From contig JAUYTY010000040.1 in assembly GCA_030694905.1 (NCBI GenBank), positions 1 through 49,778 on the forward strand: a stretch of DNA of 49,778 nucleotides, in the 5' to 3' direction. The stretch comes from Eubacteriales bacterium (GTDB taxonomy: Bacteria; Bacillota; Clostridia; Tissierellales; Dethiosulfatibacteraceae). The position numbers and the translations under genes were made by a program. The notes below the pieces were generated by a model that was not told the DNA's origin, did no database searches, and saw only the letters and a list, made by a program, of their open reading frames with translations. This document shows, one piece after another, positions 35,401 through 42,062 of this stretch (its first letter is position 1; the number at the start of each line of letters is the position of its first letter).

Positions 35401-35481
35401 AAACCGTTATCCAGGGACTCTACAGTGCTTATCTCCCACTTATAGAAGTGGGAGTCTTAGCACTGTTAGTCATCGGACAGG
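35369..35481. repeat. Structured intergenic repeat, copy A (after marR)
   Basis: Copy A begins with a 10-of-11-bp imperfect hairpin (AGATGGTGTTT/AAACACCACCT), followed by GAACCTTAG and CGTTATCCAGG. A long nested hairpin then spans 35416-35471: GACT, ACAGTGCT, CTCCCACTT and loop ATAG, with their complements. It ends AGTCATCGGACAGG. It shares blocks with copies at 36364 and 37364. It fills most of the gap between marR and arsM; the remainder to the arsM RBS shows nothing else. Confidence 0.8.
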
Positions 35482-35530
35482 TGCTGTTGATTTAGAAACA
35501 AAAAAATGCTGAAAGAGGAGATTGAATCAC

Positions 35531-36364
35531 ATGGAAAGCTTTAAGAGAAATAAGATTAGAAACTATTATGGCGGTATCGCCAAAGGTGTGACTGCCAATG
35601 CCAAAAGCTCATGCTGCAGTGGCTCGTCATGCTGTGGCGATAATCCTGAAACAGCTGAGCTATATAGCCCGGAGCATATAAAGGGTCTACCCATAGAAGC
35701 GATAAATGCGTCCTTAGGCTGTGCAAATCCATTGGTGTTTGCAGACCTTAAACCAGGCGAGACAGTGTTGGATCTGGGAAGCGGCGGGGGTATCGATGTG
35801 CTGATCGCCTCTGGATATGTTGGAGAAACTGGAAGAGTTTACGGGCTGGACATGACAGACGAGATGCTTATGCTTGCCAATCAGAATAAGGCAAAGAGTG
35901 GCATTGAAAATGTTGAGTTTATTAAAGGTTATATCGAGGATATACCACTTGATAATGAAACCGTAGATGTGATCACGTCCAATTGTGTGATCAATCTTAG
36001 CGAAAGCAAAGAAGATGCCATAAAAGAAGCCTATCGCGTGTTAAAACCAAACGGAAGACTGGCTATAGCGGATATTGTGCAGCTTAAGGATGTCAGCGAT
36101 GAGATCAGTCAAAGCATCGAGCTCTGGGTTGGCTGTATTTCGGGAGCTTTAAACTTGGATGAATACGAAAAGATACTGAAAATTGCCGGCTTCAAAGGCA
36201 TAGAGATCACACCGGTAAGTCTCTATTCCAAAGAGATGTTAAAAAACGTCGCAAGATCCAAAAAACTGGATGACATGTACAAAAGGTTGGATGAGGAAGC
36301 GCTCGATGGCGCTTATGCCAGTGCGATTGTTAAGGCATATAAATCAACAGGGTGCTTGGATTGA
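35531..36364 (+). CDS. arsM: Arsenite methyltransferase
   Basis: SAM-dependent enzyme of 277 residues that methylates As(III) to mono- to trimethylated arsenicals. The SAM site is VLDLGSGGGIDVL. As(III)-binding cysteines are C64 (LGCANP), C152 (TSNCVINLS) and C202 (WVGCISG). The C152-C202 distance of 50 residues equals that of the CmArsM pair C174/C224. An extra N-terminal cysteine cluster SSCCSGSSCCG (C28, C29, C34, C35) is also present. The start ATG 35531 follows AAAGAGGAG; TTG 35522 is too close to it. The stop TGA overlaps the first base of repeat copy B. Confidence 0.94.
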   Translation: MESFKRNKIRNYYGGIAKGVTANAKSSCCSGSSCCGDNPETAELYSPEHIKGLPIEAINASLGCANPLVFADLKPGETVLDLGSGGGIDVLIASGYVGETGRVYGLDMTDEMLMLANQNKAKSGIENVEFIKGYIEDIPLDNETVDVITSNCVINLSESKEDAIKEAYRVLKPNGRLAIADIVQLKDVSDEISQSIELWVGCISGALNLDEYEKILKIAGFKGIEITPVSLYSKEMLKNVARSKKLDDMYKRLDEEALDGAYASAIVKAYKSTGCLD

Positions 36365-36416
36365 GATGGCGTTTCAAACGCCATCTGAACCTTAGCGCCG
36401 TTAGGCATCGGATAAA
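36364..36416. repeat. Structured intergenic repeat, copy B (after arsM)
   Basis: A perfect 11-bp hairpin AGATGGCGTTT/AAACGCCATCT with a one-base centre is followed by GAACCTTAG, CGCCGTTAGG and CATCGGATAAA. It lacks the internal GGGACT-to-AGTC hairpin of copy A. Relative to A, the stem shows a compensatory C-G to T-A change. Confidence 0.8.
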
Positions 36417-36429
36417 TGGAGGGATGGTT

Positions 36430-36933
36430 ATGAATTTCATGATTGACGATATGAAAGAATCGGATTGGCAACAGGTGAGCGATATATACCTCGAAGGAAT
36501 CAGAACAGGGATAGCTACCTTTGAAACAGATGTTCCAAACTGGGATGACTGGGATGCAGGACATCTAAAGACTGGAAGGCTAGTGGCAAGGTACGGTGAC
36601 AGTGTTCTTGGTTGGGCTGCACTGACACCTTATTCCAACAGATGCATCTATGCGGGTGTAGCCGAGGAGAGTATTTACATCAGTCCATCCCATAAAGGAA
36701 AAGGAATCGGAAAAGCTTTGCTGTCAGCCTTGATCAAAAAGTCTGAAGAATCGGGATTTTGGACACTACAGGCTGGAATCATTAGCGATAACGCTATAAG
36801 TATCGCATTGCATGAAAGATGCGGCTTCAGAATTGTCGGCATAAGAGAAAAAATCGGTAAATCCATTGATGGAATCTGGACAGATGTGGTGTTGATGGAA
36901 AGAAGAAGTGAAATAAACATGTCGTATGATTAA
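36430..36933 (+). CDS. GNAT N-acetyltransferase, Pat/ArsN-like
   Basis: Acetyltransferase of 167 residues in the phosphinothricin/methionine-sulfoximine acetyltransferase group. Signs are DWQQVSDIYLEGIRTGIATFET, LGWAALTPYSNRCIYAGVAEESIYI, the acetyl-CoA loop HKGKGIGKALL and HERCGFRIVGIREKIGKSIDGIWTDVVLME. ArsN, a relative of this group, acetylates the arsenic antibiotic arsinothricin. Lying directly after arsM, this gene may do the same, which is inference. The start is ATG 36430 with GGAGGG at 36418-36423. Confidence 0.85.
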   Translation: MNFMIDDMKESDWQQVSDIYLEGIRTGIATFETDVPNWDDWDAGHLKTGRLVARYGDSVLGWAALTPYSNRCIYAGVAEESIYISPSHKGKGIGKALLSALIKKSEESGFWTLQAGIISDNAISIALHERCGFRIVGIREKIGKSIDGIWTDVVLMERRSEINMSYD

Positions 36934-36945
36934 GGAGGACGCAAT

Positions 36946-37362
36946 TTGCAAAGTTATAGAAAAGAACTGTGGTTTAACATTGCTTCCAGAAGAGGTTTCG
37001 TCAATATAACCCATGATCTCCAAAAATGCATTGATGAAAGTGGAATACAAGAGGGAATTCTGCTATGCAATGCCATGCATATTACCGCTAGTGTATTCAT
37101 AAATGATGATGAAAGCGGATTACACGCTGATTATGAGAAATGGCTAGAGAAGCTAGCACCTGAAAAACCACATAGTCAATATGCCCATAACGGTTATGAA
37201 GACAATGCTGATGCTCATTTGAAGAGAACAATCATGGGAAGAGAGATAGTCGTAGCTGTCACAAAAGGCAAATTGGATTTCGGTACCTGGGAACAAGCCT
37301 TTTATGGGGAATTCGATGGCAAGAGGAGAAAGCGGGTGCTAGTTAAAATAATTGGCCAATAA
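36946..37362 (+). CDS. YjbQ family protein (UPF0047)
   Basis: Protein of 138 residues with the UPF0047 signature: [78 protein letters not shown] and a C-terminal VLVKIIGQ. Some members show weak thiamine-phosphate synthase activity; the biological role is unresolved. TTG start at 36946 with AAGGAGG 10 bases before. Co-transcribed with the acetyltransferase. Its function in an arsenic context is unknown. Confidence 0.88.
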   Translation: MQSYRKELWFNIASRRGFVNITHDLQKCIDESGIQEGILLCNAMHITASVFINDDESGLHADYEKWLEKLAPEKPHSQYAHNGYEDNADAHLKRTIMGREIVVAVTKGKLDFGTWEQAFYGEFDGKRRKRVLVKIIGQ

Positions 37363-37363
37363 T

Positions 37364-37452
37364 GCCACCTGAACCTTAGAGATCGTTATCCAGGGACTCT
37401 ACAGTCATCGGATAGAAGTGGGGGTCTTAGCACTGTTAGTCATCGGATAAAA
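37364..37452. repeat. Structured intergenic repeat, copy C (after yjbQ)
   Basis: Starts with the right arm GCCACCT only, then GAACCTTAG, CGTTATCCAGGGACTCT and ACAGT. It continues with AGTCATCGGATA twice in direct orientation around AGAAGTGGGGGTCTTAGC, ending GGATAAA. The outer arms TTATCC and GGATAA can pair. Compared with copy A, the left part of the inner hairpin has been replaced by CATCGG. A terminator follows. Confidence 0.8.
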
Positions 37453-37455
37453 TTT

Positions 37456-37493
37456 AAGCGTCTTTCAAGAATTTAACATGAGAGGCGTTTTTT
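37456..37493 (+). terminator. Terminator of the arsenic module
   Basis: AAGCGTCTTTCA pairs with TGAGAGGCGTTT over 12 bp (three G-U pairs) with a loop of 11, followed by a T run. Beyond it a -10-like TATAAT (37511-37516) probably belongs to the PhoH gene promoter, without a clear -35. Confidence 0.75.
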
Positions 37494-37546
37494 CTATGAC
37501 TCAATAATGATATAATAAACTAAAGTATATTAAGGGGAGACAGAAG

Positions 37547-38917
37547 ATGATTAAAAACTATGTTATCGACACGAATGTAATGATCCACGACCCTATGTTT
37601 TTATACAACTTTCAGGACAATCACCTGATATTGCCATTGGTAACGGTTGAAGAGCTCGATGGTCTGAAAAAAGCTAGCGGTATACTTGGTTACAATGCAC
37701 GGCAAGTGCTTAAAGAATTAAACAAAGTACGTCAATATGGTGATTTTGTCGAGGGTATCAAGCTGCCAAACGGTGGAATTATCCGAATTGAAATCAATTT
37801 TGTAGATAATATACATCTACCGGACGGAATGGATACCAAGAAAAATGACAATCGAATACTGGCGGTTGCTAAAGCCATAGCCCAAAACGATACCGAAAGA
37901 CCCACTATTTTGGTCACCAAGGACATGTGTATGACAGTCAAGGCAGATGCTATGGGACTGCAGGTGCAGGATTATGAAACCGACAAGGTTAGGACTGATG
38001 ACCTTTACAAGGGTTACAGCGAGATTATGTTGCCTTCCGAATCCATCAATAGGATTTTCAGCGAGGGTTTGAAGATTCCATCAATGTTGGATGAGGAGGT
38101 TTATCCCAACCATTTTTTCCATATCAAAAGCCAGGATCAGTTTGGACACGAGGTTCTTGCCAAGGTCAAAAACAACAAGATAATTCCCCTCGAATATGTC
38201 AACGAACATACATGGGGGATCAAGCCCATCAACAGGGAGCAGAAAATGGCCATGGAGCTTCTACATGATCCAGGCATACATTTCGCAACTATCATGGGTG
38301 GTGCAGGCAGTGGGAAAAGTTTTATCAGCATAGCCTATGCTCTGCAAAGTGTTTTAGAAAAGAACCTGTTCAGAAAAATCATCTTTGTGAGGCCGGTAGT
38401 TCCTGCCGGCAATGATATAGGCTTTTTACCCGGTGAAGAAAAAGAAAAATTGAAGCCCTGGATGCAAGCTTTCTATGACGCGGTAGACAATCTTTTCGAT
38501 CAGAAGCAAAAGGGCAGGAAAGAAGAATACACCAGAAAAGATTTCAGACCTGAAAAACCGGATTTTACGGTGGAGAATTTCATTAACACATACATGGATG
38601 CTGGAATTCTTGAAATGAAGACATTCAATTACATGAGGGGCCGAACTCTTTCCAACACACTGGTCATTGTCGACGAAGTCCAGGAAACAACACCACACCT
38701 GGCCAAGCTCATGCTGACCAGAGCTGGTGAAGGATCCAAGTTTCTATTTATAGGAGACCCATCAGACAATCAGATTGACAATGTGTTGGTGGATTCAAAA
38801 TCCAACGGTCTGGTTTATACGGTGGACAGAATGAAGTATTTCGACATAACTGGTCATATAACGCTAAAACAGGTTGAAAGAAGTCCATTGGCTCAATTAG
38901 CGGAGAAGCATATGTAA
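37547..38917 (+). CDS. PIN-PhoH family ATPase/ribonuclease
   Basis: Protein of 456 residues joining an N-terminal PIN nuclease domain (NYVIDTNVMIHDPMFLY, LVTKDMCMTVKADAMG) to a C-terminal PhoH ATPase. The ATPase has Walker A GGAGSGKSF from residue 251, VRPVVPAGNDIGFLPGEEKEKLKPWMQ, Walker B VIVDEVQETTP and GEGSKFLFIGDPSDNQID. This is the PhoH2/YlaK-like architecture, which acts as an RNA helicase/nuclease in mycobacteria. Start ATG after AAGGGGAGA. It has its own transcription unit. Confidence 0.92.
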   Translation: MIKNYVIDTNVMIHDPMFLYNFQDNHLILPLVTVEELDGLKKASGILGYNARQVLKELNKVRQYGDFVEGIKLPNGGIIRIEINFVDNIHLPDGMDTKKNDNRILAVAKAIAQNDTERPTILVTKDMCMTVKADAMGLQVQDYETDKVRTDDLYKGYSEIMLPSESINRIFSEGLKIPSMLDEEVYPNHFFHIKSQDQFGHEVLAKVKNNKIIPLEYVNEHTWGIKPINREQKMAMELLHDPGIHFATIMGGAGSGKSFISIAYALQSVLEKNLFRKIIFVRPVVPAGNDIGFLPGEEKEKLKPWMQAFYDAVDNLFDQKQKGRKEEYTRKDFRPEKPDFTVENFINTYMDAGILEMKTFNYMRGRTLSNTLVIVDEVQETTPHLAKLMLTRAGEGSKFLFIGDPSDNQIDNVLVDSKSNGLVYTVDRMKYFDITGHITLKQVERSPLAQLAEKHM

Positions 38918-38949
38918 ATTATGGGAATAGAATTCTATCAGAAGCATCC

Positions 38950-38964
38950 GGAGGTGACGTCATC
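38950..38964 (+). promoter_or_regulatory. Ribosome binding site and probable ATC start codon of the EamA gene
   Basis: GGAGGTGA at 38950-38957 is a full-strength Shine-Dalgarno sequence 4 bases before ATC 38962. No ATG, GTG or TTG in the frame lies between it and the first membrane helix. The first TTG (38995) is 37 bases away and inside the helix. Confidence 0.65.
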
Positions 38965-39870
38965 AAAAGGAATCAAAAAACAATTGCCCTTATATTGCTG
39001 ATTATTTCTGCAATAATGTGGGGTATCTCATTTATCAGCATCAAAATAGCAATGACCGTATTTCCACCGATGAGCCTGGCATTTTACAGGTTTCTTCTGG
39101 CATCCATCATACTATATCCAATAATGAAGAAAATTGACAAAAAAGAAGCATTGAGAAAAAAAGACATTCCTCTAGTAGCCTTAGCGGGGATATTGGGTAT
39201 TACCGTGTACTTTTTCTTTGAGAACAATGGACTTTTGCGAATAAGTGCCAATGACGCATCCATCATCATAGCTATGCTTCCCGTAGGGGCTGCCATATGC
39301 GAAAGGGTCTTTCTCAAAAAGAAACTGAAGCTGATATCATTGGCTGCTATCATCGCTTCAGTTTTTGGAATCTATATGGTGATTGGCGGTGAATTGAGAG
39401 GAGGTAATCCATCGGGTTATTGGTACATGCTTGGGGCCATTATATCTTACTCGATTTATCTGATACTGACCAAACCCCTTTTTGATAGATATTCAGATAT
39501 TACAGTTGCATTCTACCAAAGCTTGTTTGGATGTGTTGCATTTATACCGTTTCTCTTTTTTGAAACGGTGCGTTGGGATCTTTTAAACACAACTATTACA
39601 CTGAATTTCTTCTTTCTTGCTGTTTTGTGCTCGGCAGTGGCAAGCTATTTCTATATGTACGCACTAAACCATCTAGGTGTTTCCATAGCAGCGGTATTTA
39701 TGAATCTTATTCCGGTTGTTACTTTTATTGCGAGCTTTATTATCTTTGGTCAAACCATGACTTTTATTCAAATCATTGGTGCGGTGGTTGTCATTGGAGC
39801 CGTTACAGTTGTGACCAGACAGCATGAAACTTTCGTAATTATTCCAGAAAATCAATTATCAGATTCATAA
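38962..39870 (+). CDS. EamA/DMT family transporter
   Basis: Ten-helix drug/metabolite transporter of 302 residues, made of two EamA repeats. The first begins IALILLIISAIMWGISFISIKIAM and the second YWYMLGAIISYSIYLILTKPLF. The family motif FxNNGLLRISANDASII is visible. The chosen ATC start gives IKRNQKTIALILL, with a positively charged cytoplasmic N-terminus as in homologues. The TTG at 38995 would truncate helix 1 and lacks an RBS. Substrate unknown. The 3' end overlaps the convergent hydrolase gene by 32 bases. Confidence 0.9.
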   Translation: MKRNQKTIALILLIISAIMWGISFISIKIAMTVFPPMSLAFYRFLLASIILYPIMKKIDKKEALRKKDIPLVALAGILGITVYFFFENNGLLRISANDASIIIAMLPVGAAICERVFLKKKLKLISLAAIIASVFGIYMVIGGELRGGNPSGYWYMLGAIISYSIYLILTKPLFDRYSDITVAFYQSLFGCVAFIPFLFFETVRWDLLNTTITLNFFFLAVLCSAVASYFYMYALNHLGVSIAAVFMNLIPVVTFIASFIIFGQTMTFIQIIGAVVVIGAVTVVTRQHETFVIIPENQLSDS

Positions 39871-40720
39871 ACCGATCCAGATTATCCTCAATTGGTGCAT
39901 GCCCACCATTTGGCAGCAACTCCAATCGCGCAATTTTTCCCATAGTCTCCGCGATTTCGACACCCATGGCTTTTGGCACAACCAAATCATCCTCTCCTTG
40001 AATGACAAGCGTCGGTGCTTTTAGTTTGCTGATCTCACCAGAGCCCTGGACGACTCCGTTGTGCTCATTCGATATATTGAAATGAACCAAAGCATAGTCA
40101 ATATCCACCAGGTTTCTTTGCTTTAATATTTCATCCAGGTAAGAATCATATCTTTCTTCTTCCGGCTTCTTGAATGTATAGATAGCGCTATCCCAAACGA
40201 GTTTTATGAATTCCTTATTTTTTGTCTTATAGGCATCCAGTATGGGCTTAACCTGGATTGGATCGGCTTCGATTTCTTCCTTCGTCTTTAAAAATTCTCC
40301 TAATAAAGGCTGTCCCTTCCCGTCTTTTTTAAGCATCGGATAGCCCTTGATACCAACCGATTCAACCAATATCAGCTTATCAACGAGATTTGGATAATCG
40401 ATAGCAAAGTGCATGACAATTCCGCCACCGGTGGACCAGCCTACAAGAGCAAACTTATTCAAACCCAACTCATCGACAAATAGCTTCAGATCCTCTGACA
40501 GCTCTTTTAACGAGCTTATCCTTCTGTTGTAGGATGAGGCTCCAAATCCCCTTAAATCCACCGCATAAGCTGTGTAGTCATTTGGAAGCCCCGACATAAC
40601 CGTGTCCCAATGTATTGATGAGGACATATTGCCATGGACTAATACGATGACCTTCCCGCCTTCTCCGGATTTTCGATATCCTAATGTCTCTCCGTTTCTC
40701 AAATCAATCGTTTTTAACAT
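39839..40720 (-). CDS. Alpha/beta hydrolase
   Basis: Hydrolase of 293 residues. The oxyanion region is VLVHGNMSSSIHWD and the nucleophile elbow GWSTGGG has S96. The acid residue is probably the Asp of QGEDDLVVP and the histidine is in PNGGHAPIEDN. No signal peptide. Start ATG with AAGGGGG on the minus strand. Substrate unknown; the fold includes esterases, lactonases and haloperoxidase-like enzymes. It is convergent with the EamA gene and divergent from the SHOCT genes. Confidence 0.9.
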   Translation of the reverse strand: MLKTIDLRNGETLGYRKSGEGGKVIVLVHGNMSSSIHWDTVMSGLPNDYTAYAVDLRGFGASSYNRRISSLKELSEDLKLFVDELGLNKFALVGWSTGGGIVMHFAIDYPNLVDKLILVESVGIKGYPMLKKDGKGQPLLGEFLKTKEEIEADPIQVKPILDAYKTKNKEFIKLVWDSAIYTFKKPEEERYDSYLDEILKQRNLVDIDYALVHFNISNEHNGVVQGSGEISKLKAPTLVIQGEDDLVVPKAMGVEIAETMGKIARLELLPNGGHAPIEDNLDRFMNLIIDFLE

Positions 40721-40755
40721 GATTTACCCCCTTGTTTATTAAAAAACTGTAGTTT

Positions 40756-40785
40756 AATTATACCATTTTTAATCAAATAACCTCA
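40756..40785 (-). promoter_or_regulatory. Promoter of the alpha/beta hydrolase gene
   Basis: On the minus strand TTGAGG (40785-40780) and TATAAT (40761-40756) are separated by 18 bases. A forward -10-like TATAAT at 40812-40817 probably serves the SHOCT genes. Confidence 0.6.
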
Positions 40786-40864
40786 ATCATATTTCTGCCA
40801 TATTTGTACTGTATAATCTAAGCAGATAGAAAAAGTTCTGAAAACTTTTAAAGGAGGTAAAGTC

Positions 40865-41047
40865 ATGATGTTTATCATTCCGATACTGATTGCATTTGGT
40901 ATATATTACGTATACAAGAACAATGACGGCAAAATTTTTGAAAAAAGCGGAACATCAAAAGCCGAGGAAACATTAAAACTCAGATATATAAATGGAGAGA
41001 TTGACGATTCAACCTATCTGAAGATGATGAGTCTTATTAAGAAATAA
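40865..41047 (+). CDS. SHOCT-domain mini membrane protein 1
   Basis: Protein of 60 residues with one N-terminal membrane helix (MFIIPILIAFGIYYVY) and a C-terminal SHOCT motif (ETLKLRYINGEIDDSTYLKMMSLI). SHOCT segments are short C-terminal oligomerisation or targeting modules. The RBS AAAGGAGGT is strong. It is the first of two adjacent SHOCT genes; function unknown. Confidence 0.8.
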   Translation: MMFIIPILIAFGIYYVYKNNDGKIFEKSGTSKAEETLKLRYINGEIDDSTYLKMMSLIKK

Positions 41048-41061
41048 AGGAGGAATTCAAA

Positions 41062-41310
41062 ATGATGTATGAACGAGGATTTGGAGCATTAGCCAATTGT
41101 TTCAGGGGTGCGGGATTCATGCGTGGCGGGCTAGGTGGTGTATTAATGATTCTAGTTGTCGCCGCCGTTGTCATCGGGTTAGTATACGTCACAAAAAAAT
41201 CCGGAAAAGGAAAAACAGATAACGAAGCGCTTAATATGCTCAAGCTAAAATATGCGCAGGGTGACATTACAGAGGAAGAATACCTGAAACGGAAAAATAT
41301 ACTCCAATAG
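41062..41310 (+). CDS. SHOCT-domain mini membrane protein 2
   Basis: Protein of 82 residues. A Gly-rich N-terminus (FRGAGFMRGGLGG) leads into a membrane helix (VLMILVVAAVVIGLVYVTKK) and a C-terminal SHOCT motif (ALNMLKLKYAQGDITEEEYLKRKNIL). RBS AAAGGAGG. It lies 14 bases after the first SHOCT gene and 68 bases before the response regulator. Homologues are often linked to metal stress genes, a weak hint only. Confidence 0.82.
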   Translation: MMYERGFGALANCFRGAGFMRGGLGGVLMILVVAAVVIGLVYVTKKSGKGKTDNEALNMLKLKYAQGDITEEEYLKRKNILQ

Positions 41311-41378
41311 TATGGTTAAAGGTTAATTTTATACTGTCTTCCAAAACTTTATAGTATAATGAAGGCAGGGTGATTGTT

Positions 41379-42062
41379 TTGAAATATAATGTTTTAATAG
41401 TCGAAGACCAACCGGAGATCAGCGGCATTGTCACGAAATATCTAGACAGCGATGGATTCAATACTTATATTGCAAAGGATGGCTTTGAGGCATTGAGTTT
41501 TTTCAATAGCTTAACAATACATCTTATGATATTGGATATTATGCTGCCGGGTATTGACGGGTATGATGTATTGCGGGAGGTTCGCAAAATATCTGAGATT
41601 CCTGTCATCATGCTGACAGCCAAACAAGACGAAGCTGACAGGTTAAAAGGGTTTGACACCGGAGCCGATGACTACGTTGTTAAGCCGTTTAGCGTCAAAG
41701 AGCTGGTTAAGCGGGTACAAGTATTGATCAACAGAGTATATCATGACAACGAAGAAATAATTTATACCTGTGGGGATTTAAAACTATACACACAGAGCAT
41801 GAAGCTATATCGCAATGATGTTGAAATATCACTGACATCCGCGGAGTATAGCCTCATGCTTGTTATGTTTAAGAGTCAGGGACAGGTCTTAAATAGAGAA
41901 CAACTGATTGAGCTTGCCTTCGGAAACTCATACGAAGGATATGATCGGAACGTGGATAGTTATATAAAGAGAATCAGACAAAAAATTGAGTCGGACTCCA
42001 GACATCCCCAATATTTGATAACCAAGTACGGCGCAGGTTATATATTCGGAGGTGAGCAATAA
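41379..42062 (+). CDS. Response regulator, OmpR/PhoB family
   Basis: Regulator of 227 residues. The receiver has IVEDQPE, phospho-acceptor D53 (LMILDIMLPGIDGYD) and KPFSV. The winged-helix domain ends with YDRNVDSYIKRIRQKIE and ITKYGAGYIFG. I start at TTG 41379, as GGTGA at 41369-41373 is 5 bases upstream; the GTG at 41370 overlaps that RBS. The stop overlaps the kinase ATG. A -10-like TATAAT is at 41355-41360. Confidence 0.92.
   Translation: MKYNVLIVEDQPEISGIVTKYLDSDGFNTYIAKDGFEALSFFNSLTIHLMILDIMLPGIDGYDVLREVRKISEIPVIMLTAKQDEADRLKGFDTGADDYVVKPFSVKELVKRVQVLINRVYHDNEEIIYTCGDLKLYTQSMKLYRNDVEISLTSAEYSLMLVMFKSQGQVLNREQLIELAFGNSYEGYDRNVDSYIKRIRQKIESDSRHPQYLITKYGAGYIFGGEQ

Noticed and set aside
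36396-36409. Copy B as a bona fide integron attC site
   Set aside because: GTTAGGC fits the right core, but no complementary RYYYAAC left core and no integrase are seen. It is kept only as a hypothesis in the findings.
38995-38997. TTG at 38995 as the EamA start
   Set aside because: It lies inside the first membrane helix, 37 bases beyond a perfect GGAGGTGA.
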